Shown piece by piece: positions 25,672-34,316 of a DNA stretch of 64,000 nt. Origin of the DNA: Candidatus Peribacteria bacterium (GTDB taxonomy: Bacteria > Patescibacteriota > Gracilibacteria > Peribacterales > Peribacteraceae); NCBI GenBank assembly GCA_028286915.1, contig JAQBQQ010000006.1, forward strand, positions 1-64,000, read 5' to 3'. The notes below the pieces were generated by a model. The model had not been told where the DNA came from. It saw only the letters and a program-made list of their open reading frames with translations, and made no database searches. The first letter of the stretch is position 1. Every line of letters begins with the position of its first letter. A program made the position numbers and the translations under genes.

Positions 25672-26540
25672 TGCACGCCTCCCGTTTTCTTACCGGCATG
25701 AGCCTGGGTCTGATTGGGCTGGCTTTTCCTTTTGTCTCTGCATGTGCGGCATTTGATCCGCCGGCGAATGACGGTTTTGTCACCGATGCGGCACATATTC
25801 TTACGCCACAGGAAGAACAGGATCTGGAAAAACGACTGGATGCGTACCAAAAAGAAACCAGCAATGAAATTGCCATACTTATTGTTCCCAGTCTGAACGG
25901 CCAGCCTATTGAGGATGCGGCAGTGGATATCGGCCGCAAGTGGGGAATCGGTTCCAAGCAGAATAACGGCATTCTGATGTTAATGGATTACGACAAGCGC
26001 GACATGGTGATTGCAACCGGTTACGGGCTGGAAGGCGCCGTACCCGACATTGTCGCCAAAGGTATTATTGATAAAGATATAGCGCCGGAGACAAAGCAGG
26101 GACATTATTATGCCGGTCTTCTGGCCGGCATAAGTGCACTGCAAAAACATATCGGCGGTGAATACACAGCGGCCCGTTATGACACGGGTAATGGTCCCGG
26201 CTTTCCCGGCTACCTGCTCTTTTTCGTTTTTATTTTCCTGAATTTTCTCGGGTCTTTTTTGGGCCGGACACGTTCGTGGTGGTTTGGAGGAGTGCTGGGC
26301 GCTGTCTTCGGCATTATTCTGACATTTTTGTTTTCATGGTGGGTTTCCATTCCACTGCTTATTGCACTCGGTTTACTCTTTGATTTTATTGTGTCCCGCG
26401 CACCGCGTGGCGGCTACAGAGGCGGACGGGGCGGACCATGGGGAGGCGGGGGATTCGGTGGCGGCACGCGCGGAGGCGGCGGCTTTGGTGGTTTTGGCGG
26501 CGGCTCATTCGGTGGCGGTGGCGCCAGAGGAAAGTGGTAA
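25671..26540 (+). CDS. TPM-domain membrane protein (YgcG-type)
   Basis: 289 residues. Signal peptide to about residue 25 (with a possible lipobox VSAC), TPM domain about 28-165 (NDGFVTDAAHILTPQEEQDLEKRL, EIAILIVPSLNGQPIEDAAVDI, KWGIGSKQNNGILML, RDMVIATGYGLEG), then two helices (about 178-195 and 200-235) and a Gly-rich tail ending GGGGARGKW. TPM proteins next to LemA are widespread; phosphatase activity is reported for the plant relative TLP18.3, but bacterial roles are unclear. Translationally coupled to lemA by a TAATG overlap. Confidence 0.93.
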   Translation: MHASRFLTGMSLGLIGLAFPFVSACAAFDPPANDGFVTDAAHILTPQEEQDLEKRLDAYQKETSNEIAILIVPSLNGQPIEDAAVDIGRKWGIGSKQNNGILMLMDYDKRDMVIATGYGLEGAVPDIVAKGIIDKDIAPETKQGHYYAGLLAGISALQKHIGGEYTAARYDTGNGPGFPGYLLFFVFIFLNFLGSFLGRTRSWWFGGVLGAVFGIILTFLFSWWVSIPLLIALGLLFDFIVSRAPRGGYRGGRGGPWGGGGFGGGTRGGGGFGGFGGGSFGGGGARGKW

Positions 26541-26683
26541 GACTTTTTGGAGAACTGTTTTTGTATAAGTTGAGTGCTCCTCTATTGCACTGATTGGAAC
26601 CTGGAATCCTTTTTTCACGAGCGACATAGAGTGGCGAATGTATGCATGATGCGGCACAATAGTTCCCGCTTCTCCCTTATGCC

Positions 26684-27559
26684 ATGCGTTGTTCTCTTGT
26701 AACTTCCGGTTTTTGTGTTTTAGTTCTTGTTTCTTGTGTCTCGCAAACAGGCCTGGCACCCGGTGACGTACTCGGCAAAGCCGCTACAGCCAGCAGAAAT
26801 CTTCAATCTGTTAATTTTAACGGCAACGGAACACTGCAAATCGGGAAGGAAAATCAGAAGGCTGATATACAAATACAGGCGCAGGGTTCATTGCAGGATG
26901 AAGGGAAGCAGACCCAATTGCTGGTTACGCTGGGCGGAACGTTTACTGATAAAAAACAAGACTATGCCGTACATGGCAATGCGGAGATTATTGTTGCCGG
27001 GCCCGATGAAATATATCTGAATGTTCACTCACTGGAGACGACGCCCGCACATCCGCTTTTGAATCAACAGATGATTAAAAACTTAGGGGGCCAGTGGTGG
27101 AAGCTGCCGGCCGGTACTAAAAAGTCCGCCTCCATTTCGCCGGACCCAAGCCTGTTGCGCGCGCAATCGGAAGTTGTGAAAGTATCCAAGAATTATGGTA
27201 TCGAAAAAATCGACGGTACAGATGCCTACCATTACGATGTTCTGATTGATAAAGACAAGTTGCTGGCGTTTTTGCAGAAGACAGCTCAGGAGAAAGGCGA
27301 ATTATTTGAAACCGAAAAAGCCAGGCAGATGATAGGTGGTTTTGACGCAAAGGGTTCGGTGTGGGTTGATGCGTCTACGTTTTTTCTGCACAAAATTATG
27401 TGGAGCGTGGCGCCCGTTTCACCGGCGACAGATTCGTATGCGTTTACACTGGAACTTAATTTTACCGGCCATAATGCCGCCGCCGCTATTTCTCCGCCAG
27501 CCAAATTCAATATTATGTCGCCGAACATACCATTGCAAACCCCCGTTTCCTCCCGGTAA
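26684..27559 (+). CDS. LppX/LolA-like lipoprotein
   Basis: 291 residues. The signal ends in VLVSC, a lipobox, so the protein is probably lipid-anchored. The rest is beta-rich with alternating strands (VNFNGNGTLQIGKENQKADIQIQAQGSL..., DYAVHGNAEIIVAGPDEIYLNVHSLE, IEKIDGTDAYHYDVLIDKDKLLAF), a pattern of the LppX/LprG/LolA fold that carries lipids. Family assignment rests on this pattern, not on a catalytic motif. It begins 143 nt after the TPM gene and ends 5 nt before the PKD gene, so it belongs to the same transcript. Confidence 0.7.
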   Translation: MRCSLVTSGFCVLVLVSCVSQTGLAPGDVLGKAATASRNLQSVNFNGNGTLQIGKENQKADIQIQAQGSLQDEGKQTQLLVTLGGTFTDKKQDYAVHGNAEIIVAGPDEIYLNVHSLETTPAHPLLNQQMIKNLGGQWWKLPAGTKKSASISPDPSLLRAQSEVVKVSKNYGIEKIDGTDAYHYDVLIDKDKLLAFLQKTAQEKGELFETEKARQMIGGFDAKGSVWVDASTFFLHKIMWSVAPVSPATDSYAFTLELNFTGHNAAAAISPPAKFNIMSPNIPLQTPVSSR

Positions 27560-27564
27560 AGAAC

Positions 27565-29709
27565 ATGGATGATAATGTGCCACTTCCCGGCGCCGGTGCC
27601 ACACCGGAAATGATTCCGGCTACTGTATCCGTATCCGATACCGGTGTTCCGTTAGACGGTATCGCCTCCGGTGAGCAGCCAACGGCTGAGATAAACGCGC
27701 CTGCACCCGTAACAGCCGAAACCGTGCCACCGGAGTTAATGGCGAAAGCGAAGAAGACCGAAAAAATGCTCATAGCCATAGGGGCGCTCGCCTATATTTT
27801 GTATGGAGGCTGGTGCGCCTTCTTGCTGGCAACACTGCCCAGCGCCAATGCCGGCAGTAAAAATCTGGTGTCCGCAGGTTTGGTAAGTTGTCTTGTTGCC
27901 GCCGGCATATTACTCATGCTTGTACTAATTGCCATGCAGCGGATTGCCAAAGCGGATGTGGCTATAAGCAGACGTAAAATAAGTCTGATGAAGATACTCA
28001 TTGTCACTGTTCCGGGTATTCTGTTAAGCGCGCTTGTGCCGCTTAAAATTACGGGCCAGCCGCCGCTTTGGATAGATATTGTCTACCCAACCCAGACCGA
28101 AGATTTTGTGGCACCGTTGGCGGTAACATTCAGCGTGGAAAAGGCGACGGCGACGCTGCGGGAGCAGAATATAAAAGCCATCCGCTATACATGGGATTTT
28201 GATGGCGACGGGAAGCCGAATGATGAAACCGTACTGCCCGTAACCACAGGACTGTACGATCAGCGTGGCGTTTTTACGGTGACGGTAAAAATAGATACAG
28301 GCGGCGGTGCCAGCCGCACCATTAGTCGCAGGCTTACCATTCCGGAAGCAGTGTTCTCCGTTTCACCGGCAAAGCCTATCGTGGAACAACCGGTCCGCCT
28401 GAGTGTCGGTCAGCTCTTAACGGATCCATCGCTTTTAAAAGAAGTGACCTGGGATTTTGATGGTGACGGTACGGTGGATCAGACTACAAAGGAAACCGAT
28501 ACTGTGCATACTTTTTACACAACCGGCAGATTTGCCGTTACGGCCGTTCTCACTTTGGCTAACCAGTCGCAGCGGACACTCATACGAAAAGTGGATGTAG
28601 AAAACCCGCCGCCGTTGCCGTTCCCGATTACCCTTACGACAGATCCTTCCACACTGGTTGGCCCTGCTCCGTTCGGCGCCGGCTTTAAGCTGGAAACAGC
28701 CGAATCCATTAAAGAAGTACAGTGGTCGTTTGGTGATGGCAAAGAGGAGCACGGTGCGCAGTTACTTAAAGTTCTCCATTCATTTGATAAGCCGGGTGTG
28801 TATTCGGTCACGGCAAAAGTGCGCTCAGCGAGCGGCTCACGGCCACAGGCTGAGCTTTCAGCCATTGTACGCGTAACGCAGACATTGCAATTGTCTGATC
28901 TGCATTTTACCAGCAAGCCGGAATTACAGTCCCAGACTCTGTCCGGCGAAGTGCCGCTTACCATTCACATAACACCGGTTACCAGCGTTCCGCTGATTGA
29001 GTTTTCCTGGGAAACGCCGGGTGCCACTACCAGGACCAATACAGGCGCCACACTGGAAGCCAGATACCGAAACGAGGGAAGCTATGTTGTAACTCTTATT
29101 GCCCAGGATCCCGAAGGCCGGGCATTGCGTATGCCGTTCCAGATACAAGCGGAACCCCCCGTACCGGTTGCAGATATTATGGTACGTCCGGATACCGGTG
29201 ATGCTCCGTTGCCTGTGAATTTTGACGCTTCAAATTCCTACATTCCCCCGGGCCAGCACGTTATTGGTTATGAGTGGATCTACGGTGATGAAAAACAGGC
29301 GGATAGTAAATCTGTCCTGGGCGTGGCGCACAGCACACACTTATATAGCCAGCCGGGCGAGTACACGGTGACATTACGTATTGTCATGGCCAATGGTACC
29401 GATGTCACTACAAAGCGTACCGTAGTAGTACGCAAACCAAGCCTGAGCGCGTGTATTGCAGCCAGCCGCGTGCGTGTGCAGGCGGGAGGCGGCATTCGGT
29501 TTAGTGCCACCGACTGCAGCACGGGGGTACCAACCAGCTTCCTCTGGGATGTACGGTCTGATGCCGACCCGACCGTTGTTCTGGCCCAAAGCCAGGAAAA
29601 TGAATATATTCATGTGTTTGATACTCCCGGCACATACACTGTTTCGCTCACCCTTAAAGATGCCTGGGGACAGAGCAAAGATTCTTTATCCATTACCGTT
29701 ACACCATGA
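27565..29709 (+). CDS. Membrane-anchored multi-PKD-domain surface protein
   Basis: 714 residues. An acidic, Pro-rich cytoplasmic part (1-65) is followed by three membrane helices (about 70-90, 97-120, 140-155). The outer part carries five or six PKD-type modules, each with a WDFDGDG or W-x-FGD motif: YTWDFDGDGKPND (210), VTWDFDGDGTVDQ (295), VQWSFGDGKEEHG (390), a degenerate one near 480, EWIYGDEKQ (570) and SFLWDVRSDADPT (655). Such modules mediate protein or glycan binding. The stop overlaps the ATG of a 30-residue membrane peptide (ATGA). Confidence 0.88.
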   Translation: MDDNVPLPGAGATPEMIPATVSVSDTGVPLDGIASGEQPTAEINAPAPVTAETVPPELMAKAKKTEKMLIAIGALAYILYGGWCAFLLATLPSANAGSKNLVSAGLVSCLVAAGILLMLVLIAMQRIAKADVAISRRKISLMKILIVTVPGILLSALVPLKITGQPPLWIDIVYPTQTEDFVAPLAVTFSVEKATATLREQNIKAIRYTWDFDGDGKPNDETVLPVTTGLYDQRGVFTVTVKIDTGGGASRTISRRLTIPEAVFSVSPAKPIVEQPVRLSVGQLLTDPSLLKEVTWDFDGDGTVDQTTKETDTVHTFYTTGRFAVTAVLTLANQSQRTLIRKVDVENPPPLPFPITLTTDPSTLVGPAPFGAGFKLETAESIKEVQWSFGDGKEEHGAQLLKVLHSFDKPGVYSVTAKVRSASGSRPQAELSAIVRVTQTLQLSDLHFTSKPELQSQTLSGEVPLTIHITPVTSVPLIEFSWETPGATTRTNTGATLEARYRNEGSYVVTLIAQDPEGRALRMPFQIQAEPPVPVADIMVRPDTGDAPLPVNFDASNSYIPPGQHVIGYEWIYGDEKQADSKSVLGVAHSTHLYSQPGEYTVTLRIVMANGTDVTTKRTVVVRKPSLSACIAASRVRVQAGGGIRFSATDCSTGVPTSFLWDVRSDADPTVVLAQSQENEYIHVFDTPGTYTVSLTLKDAWGQSKDSLSITVTP

Positions 29710-29798
29710 AGCAAAAAACTGTCGTTCGCGTATTCGCCATCTGCGGAGCACTCGCCATTCTGCTCGGTGCTATTCTGCCAACGCTCATGAACCTGTAG
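29706..29798 (+). CDS. Small membrane peptide, 30 aa
   Basis: Starts in an ATGA overlap with the PKD gene. The product is basic at the N terminus (MKQKTVVR) and then a single hydrophobic helix (FAICGALAILLGAILPTL) ending in MNL. Translational coupling, the positive-inside pattern and the fit between two genes support a real small protein. Function unknown; a partner or stabiliser of the PKD protein is possible. Confidence 0.5.
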   Translation: MKQKTVVRVFAICGALAILLGAILPTLMNL

Positions 29799-29826
29799 AT
29801 GCAGCTGGCAGACGCGTAGCAACGCA

Positions 29827-30855
29827 TCATTCTGCCAGTGTTTTTTGTAAGGACAGTGATGCCTCAGTTTCAAAGTTTGCCGTGACAGTTTCGGGTTCCT
29901 CCATCAGTTGAAAGTATCCTGCGGATGCAATCATGGCTGCATTATCGGTGCAATACATATTTAATAATGGGTACCTGAGTGTTACGGCATACTCATGGCA
30001 GAGCGAGCTTGTAAGCAGGCGCAGATGATTGTTTGCCGAAACGCCGCCGACTAAATGTACTTCACGGGTATCCGGGTGCAACTCTACTGCTTTCCTCAGC
30101 CGGTCAACCAGGTGCCGGCAGAGTGCATGCTCATACGATGCTGCTATATCGGAAACGGCAAAAGGCTCAGGCAGGTCGCGCAACAAATATTTGAGAGACG
30201 TCTTAAGGCCCGAAAAGCTAAAATCACAGGATGAATCACCGTGGAGGGGTAGCGGAAAAGGGTAAGCCTTCTCGTTTCCTTCTGCCGCCATGCGGGCGAT
30301 ATGCGGACCGCCGGGGTAGGGGAGTCCCAGCATGCTGGCGCCTTTGTCGAATGCTTCACCGGCGGCATCATCCCTGGTTCTGCCGATAAGAGAACCATGC
30401 ATGTGCGATGTTCTGTACCAGATATCCGTATGCCCTCCGGAAGCCGAGAGCGTGAGAACAGGGAATACCGGAGCATTAGCCGGTCCGGTACCCAGCCATG
30501 TAGACGAAAGGTGCCCCAGTGTGTGGTGTACGCCTATGAGCGGCTTCTGCCAGATGGCAGCCAGCATACGTGCCGTAGTGGTCCCAACCAGAAGCGAACC
30601 AAGCAGGCCCGGCCCTCTGGTAACGGCGATGGCATCTATATCCGCCGGTTGCATGCCCGCTGCCTTAAGCGCGTCTTGTATGACAGGAATCATGTATTCC
30701 AGCTGCAGGCGCGCAGCTTCCTCCGGAATCACGCCGGCTAACTTTTCGAACTGCAGGACAGAGCTGGAGATACTATTGGCATATACTTCTGTTCCGTCTT
30801 TTACAATAGCCACAGCCGTTTCGTCACACGATGTTTCAATGCCCAGAATATGCAT
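29827..30855 (-). CDS. tsaD: tRNA N6-adenosine threonylcarbamoyltransferase TsaD
   Basis: Transfers threonylcarbamoyl to A37 of ANN-decoding tRNAs, with TsaB/TsaE/TsaC elsewhere. 342 residues from the ATG at 30855, so that the protein begins MHILGIETSCDETAVAIV as usual. Metal-binding HHTLGH near 107-112, LTLSASGGHT near 131, GEAFDKGASMLGLPYPGGP near 160 and the GGVSANNHLR segment near 268 are all intact. The start is preceded by CACTTCCTCC, pyrimidine-rich rather than a ribosome site. Divergent from lgt. Confidence 0.97.
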   Translation of the reverse strand: MHILGIETSCDETAVAIVKDGTEVYANSISSSVLQFEKLAGVIPEEAARLQLEYMIPVIQDALKAAGMQPADIDAIAVTRGPGLLGSLLVGTTTARMLAAIWQKPLIGVHHTLGHLSSTWLGTGPANAPVFPVLTLSASGGHTDIWYRTSHMHGSLIGRTRDDAAGEAFDKGASMLGLPYPGGPHIARMAAEGNEKAYPFPLPLHGDSSCDFSFSGLKTSLKYLLRDLPEPFAVSDIAASYEHALCRHLVDRLRKAVELHPDTREVHLVGGVSANNHLRLLTSSLCHEYAVTLRYPLLNMYCTDNAAMIASAGYFQLMEEPETVTANFETEASLSLQKTLAE

Positions 30856-30921
30856 GGAGGAAGTGTAGAATAAGATGCAGAAAATCCCAATAAGATGACA
30901 TATCACGGCAGTTCCCATCGC

Positions 30922-30950
30922 TGGTCATGCTGTTCATTTTTCAGTACACT
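30922..30950 (+). promoter_or_regulatory. lgt promoter, leaderless
   Basis: Weak -35 TGGTCA (30922-30927), 17-nt spacer, TACACT (30945-30950), then 6 nt to an in-frame GTG at 30957, the proposed lgt start. Confidence 0.45.
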
Positions 30951-30956
30951 AAAGCC

Positions 30957-31742
30957 GTGATTTCCCTGTTTCCGTCACGGACGGTGGCATTCATTATCGG
31001 CGGCTTCCCTGTGCATTGGTATGGCATTATGTATCTGCTTGCCTTCGTATGCGCGTTTATCATTCTGCCGAATATTCAGCATTACAGAAAATTGTACCTT
31101 ACGCGTGATGAATGGGCGTCCGTTATCTCGGCGTCGGTTATTGGCGTCATTGTCGGTGGCAGACTTGGTTATGTGCTCTTCTATGAGCCGCAGTACTTTG
31201 CCCAGCATCCGCTGGAAATACTCGCCGTCTGGAACGGCGGCATGGCATCGCATGGCGGATTTATAGGTGTCGCTATCGCGCTGGCATACATTTGCTGGAA
31301 AATGAAACTGGATATTCGCAAGGTAGCCGATGTTGCCGTTATTGCAGTGGCTGTTGGTTTGGCGTTCGGCAGATTCGGGAATTTTATCAACCAGGAATTA
31401 TACGGTACGGTGACCACTCTGCCGTGGGGCATTCATATACCAGGCGTAGAGGGCTTACGGCACCCGACACAGATATACGCCATCATAAAAGACCTGTTCA
31501 TTGCACTCGTCTGTTATTTTCATTTACGTTACACCCAGCCATTTTACCGCGGCCGGACGGCTGCCTTGTTCCTCATGCTCTATGGTGTTCTCCGGTTCTT
31601 TAAAGAATATCTGATGGTCCAGGATTACCCTCTCATCCCGATTCTAGGCTTTCCATTAAGCCGCGAACAGTTACTGACTATTCCGATATTTCTTATCGGT
31701 GCATTATTGTGGGTTATTTATAACGAGAAAGAGGAAGCATAA
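30957..31742 (+). CDS. lgt: Prolipoprotein diacylglyceryl transferase Lgt
   Basis: Attaches diacylglycerol to the lipobox Cys of lipoproteins, at the cytoplasmic membrane; substrates in this window include the products at 17797, 26684 and 54508. About 261 residues from the GTG at 30957 (an ATG at 30927 would add ten). Seven helices; HWYGIMYLLAF, the essential SHGGFIG near 105, and RFGNFINQELYG near 140 are present. GTG is preferred because TACACT sits 6 nt upstream. Ends 12 nt before the convergent rnhB stop. Confidence 0.96.
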   Translation: MISLFPSRTVAFIIGGFPVHWYGIMYLLAFVCAFIILPNIQHYRKLYLTRDEWASVISASVIGVIVGGRLGYVLFYEPQYFAQHPLEILAVWNGGMASHGGFIGVAIALAYICWKMKLDIRKVADVAVIAVAVGLAFGRFGNFINQELYGTVTTLPWGIHIPGVEGLRHPTQIYAIIKDLFIALVCYFHLRYTQPFYRGRTAALFLMLYGVLRFFKEYLMVQDYPLIPILGFPLSREQLLTIPIFLIGALLWVIYNEKEEA

Positions 31743-31754
31743 TAACCAGCTATG

Positions 31755-32393
31755 CTAGGAAGCCATTTCATAAGTATGCGATGAGGCTGCAAAAATATTT
31801 TTCAAAAATGTTCGTCGGTGCAAACTACACGGGCCGTGTGCGGCAATATTCTGCCTGTGCACAGTTGATCCGTATCCTTTGTGAGTATGGAACTCATACA
31901 ACGGATACTGCTGATGATACACAACCATCATCCTATCGCGTGTGACTTTAGCAAGAATAGAGGCTGCTGCAATGCACGGCTCTTTTCTGTCGCCACCAAT
32001 AAGCGATGTATGCGGAACAGAGAATGAATACGGGTCACGTCCGTCGACAAGCAGGTGATCGGGGCATGTTTTTTCCGTCAGCATATCCAGTGCCCGGCGC
32101 ATGGCTAATTCATTGGCTCGGACAATACCCATACTGTCGATAAGCTCTGCTTCTACAATGCCGATGCCATAGGAGCAATAGGCGATAATCCACTCATACG
32201 TGAATGACCGTTGACCGGGACTTAGAATTTTACTGTCAGCGATAAGATAATCATTCGCTTTCGGGCGACGGAAAGGGGACCAGTGCGGCAATTTTCTCCG
32301 CCTTCGGAATAACGGCTGATGTAGAATAACCGCACCGGCAACCACCGGCCCGGCAAGCGCCCCGCGGCCGACCTCATCAATGCCGGCAATCAT
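31755..32393 (-). CDS. rnhB: Ribonuclease HII
   Basis: Removes ribonucleotides and RNA primers from DNA-RNA hybrids. About 212 residues from the ATG at 32393, so that it starts MIAGIDEVGRGALAGPVV with the DExGRG signature. The other acidic residues are in LLVDGRDPYS and VTRDRMM; the C-terminal YGSTVHRQNIAAHGPC matches the family end (HR..F). Slight expansion near residue 40 (basic HQPLFRRRRKLPH insert). Convergent with lgt and downstream of the Mur ligase terminator. Confidence 0.94.
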   Translation of the reverse strand: MIAGIDEVGRGALAGPVVAGAVILHQPLFRRRRKLPHWSPFRRPKANDYLIADSKILSPGQRSFTYEWIIAYCSYGIGIVEAELIDSMGIVRANELAMRRALDMLTEKTCPDHLLVDGRDPYSFSVPHTSLIGGDRKEPCIAAASILAKVTRDRMMVVYHQQYPLYEFHTHKGYGSTVHRQNIAAHGPCSLHRRTFLKNIFAASSHTYEMAS

Positions 32394-32434
32394 CAGCTGT
32401 GTCACCCAAGAAGTATTCCACATTTTCCATCCAT

Positions 32435-32469
32435 GAAAAAGACAGCCGCCCCGCTGTGTGCGGGACGGC
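32435..32469 (-). terminator. Intrinsic terminator of the Mur ligase gene
   Basis: On the minus strand a 10-bp GC-rich stem with one G-U pair (32460-32469 with 32445-32454), loop ACACA, then TGTCTTTTT. About 100 nt after the stop at 32573. Confidence 0.75.
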
Positions 32470-32572
32470 CAAACAGCTGGTCATTTACTGCTCAGAATCC
32501 ACTGCGCCATCTTTTGCACTTCTTATTTGCTCGGATTCACCGTAATGGATTGAACATTCATTATGATAGCCA

Positions 32573-33883
32573 TCAGGCCGCAGCCAGCAGATCCTTTACA
32601 ATTTGCCGCTCATTCCAGGGAATCTGGCCATCTTTGGTCCACATGGTGGTATCGCTGCCTTTACCGCAAAAAATGACGACATCGTGCTCGCGTGCCTGGG
32701 ACAGAAGAAATTTAATTGCCTCCAGACGGTCACTAATCTTATGTGCCTCGGTTTGAGCCTGGTCTATGCCCGCCCATACTTCATCTATAATAGCCTGCGG
32801 ATCTTCGTTATACGGATCCTCATTTGTCACCACGACAAGATCAGCCAATTCGCTGCAGACACGCCCGATGAACGGACGCTTTTCCTTCATGCGTTCGCCG
32901 CAACTGCCGGTAAGAACCAAAAGGCGTGCATTGGGAGCCAACAGTGCTTTTAGAGAGCTAAGCGTCTTCTGATAAGAAACCGGCGTGACTGTAAAATCAA
33001 CAAAAACAGAATACGGTTTGTTGCCGGGTATCCGCTCCATTCGGCCTGGTACGCCGGGAAAGCTGGCAAGCGCTGTTGTGGCTTTTTGCATGTCCAGGCC
33101 GCATGCCTTGGCAATGGACAGGGCAGCCAAAGCATTTTCCATATTAAATTCACCCGGAATGGCGAGCGTAATTGGCATAGTATCGCTCACAACTTCTTCA
33201 ATCTGATGAAGTGTGGCCGCTGTTCCAGCGGTAGAAGCACGGATAGCGGTGACAAATAGTTCCTTGGACAAGCCTTTTACGCGGCTTTCCCGCTGTCCTT
33301 CCACGGAATAGCCAATGGTCTTGGCTGATTTAACGGGCAGATACAATGCAAATGTTTCATCATCCATATTCAGAACTTTAGTGCCTTTGCCGCCCAGCAT
33401 TTCAAACAGTATCCGTTTATCTTTTCTGTATTGCTCCATGGTTCCATGGTAGTCCAGGTGTTCGGCGGAAGTGTTGGTAATAGCTGTCACCACAGGCCAG
33501 GTAAAAATACCACGGCCTTGTACCAGACCGTGAGAAGAATATTCCAGCACGGCGTGCGTGCATTTTTCCGTTACCAGGCGGCGTAAAAACTTCTGAATTA
33601 AAAATGGCGACGGCAAAGTTTTTTGTGTGGCATTCCATTCTATGGTATTTCGCACCTGGAAAAAAGCTGTGGACAGCGCACCAACCTGCACACCGGCCTC
33701 GTGCAATATATGTGCAGTCATTCCAATGGTTGTTGTTTTTCCATCTGTTCCAGTCACGCCGATAATCTTTAATTTTCTGGCGGGAAACCCGTAGCGTGCG
33801 GCGGCAACCAGAGCTTTCGCCCTGTGCCATTCCAGACGAATAGGACTGCGCTGGCCGATAAGGCCTTTAAGTGCATTGAGCAT
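32573..33883 (-). CDS. MurE-like Mur ligase (UDP-MurNAc-tripeptide synthetase family)
   Basis: ATP-dependent amide ligase of peptidoglycan precursor synthesis. 436 residues, shorter than typical MurE (about 490) because most of the N-terminal UDP-binding domain is missing: the ATP loop VTGTDGKTTT lies at residue 43. Central-domain motifs (TNTSAEHLDYHGTMEQYRKDK, EYSSHGL) and the C-terminal VTNEDPYNEDPQAIIDEV, in the place of the DNPR specificity motif, fit the MurE branch. The altered motif means the added amino acid cannot be called. Probably co-transcribed with the flavokinase upstream (25 nt gap). Confidence 0.85.
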   Translation of the reverse strand: MLNALKGLIGQRSPIRLEWHRAKALVAAARYGFPARKLKIIGVTGTDGKTTTIGMTAHILHEAGVQVGALSTAFFQVRNTIEWNATQKTLPSPFLIQKFLRRLVTEKCTHAVLEYSSHGLVQGRGIFTWPVVTAITNTSAEHLDYHGTMEQYRKDKRILFEMLGGKGTKVLNMDDETFALYLPVKSAKTIGYSVEGQRESRVKGLSKELFVTAIRASTAGTAATLHQIEEVVSDTMPITLAIPGEFNMENALAALSIAKACGLDMQKATTALASFPGVPGRMERIPGNKPYSVFVDFTVTPVSYQKTLSSLKALLAPNARLLVLTGSCGERMKEKRPFIGRVCSELADLVVVTNEDPYNEDPQAIIDEVWAGIDQAQTEAHKISDRLEAIKFLLSQAREHDVVIFCGKGSDTTMWTKDGQIPWNERQIVKDLLAAA

Positions 33884-33908
33884 AGAAATTAAGAATTCGG
33901 GTAGGAAT

Positions 33909-34298
33909 TCAGAACGGAGAAGCCAGTATACTCCTGATGCTGCGGATATCCTCGGCGATCTGCGCTTTTAGTTCTTCCAGTGATGAAAATGCCTGCACGT
34001 CGCGTATGCGCTGGACAACCCTTATATCCACTACGTCCGGCCGCTTTTCCAGAATGGTATCCAGCAAGTGCACTTCACATGCCACAGATCCGTCGTAGCT
34101 GTGGCGCGGTCCGTAATGCAGCGCACCTACCCACTTTTTACCATCAATCGTCACAAAACTTGCATAGACTCCCTGCTCCAGTACGGGTGGCACCGCGTGC
34201 AGATCAATATTCACCGTAGGCGTGCCGAGCTCTTTGCCATGGCCGGCACCGGTAATACTGGAGCCGGTAAAGCTAAGAGGTAAATACGAAGCGGTCAT
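33909..34298 (-). CDS. Stand-alone riboflavin kinase domain
   Basis: 129 residues corresponding only to the C-terminal flavokinase half of bifunctional RibF: GAGHGKELGTPTVNIDL carries the PTAN-type motif (here PTVN) and the Gly-rich flap; GVYASFVTIDGKKWVGALHYGPR and EVHLLD follow; the C-terminal helix is EELKAQIAEDI. It should make FMN from riboflavin. The FAD synthetase half is absent, as in other stand-alone kinases. Lies between an SLH gene (18 nt upstream) and the Mur ligase, same strand, so an operon is likely. Confidence 0.88.
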   Translation of the reverse strand: MTASYLPLSFTGSSITGAGHGKELGTPTVNIDLHAVPPVLEQGVYASFVTIDGKKWVGALHYGPRHSYDGSVACEVHLLDTILEKRPDVVDIRVVQRIRDVQAFSSLEELKAQIAEDIRSIRSILASPF

Positions 34299-34316
34299 AT
34301 AACAGGCAAAAGAAAG

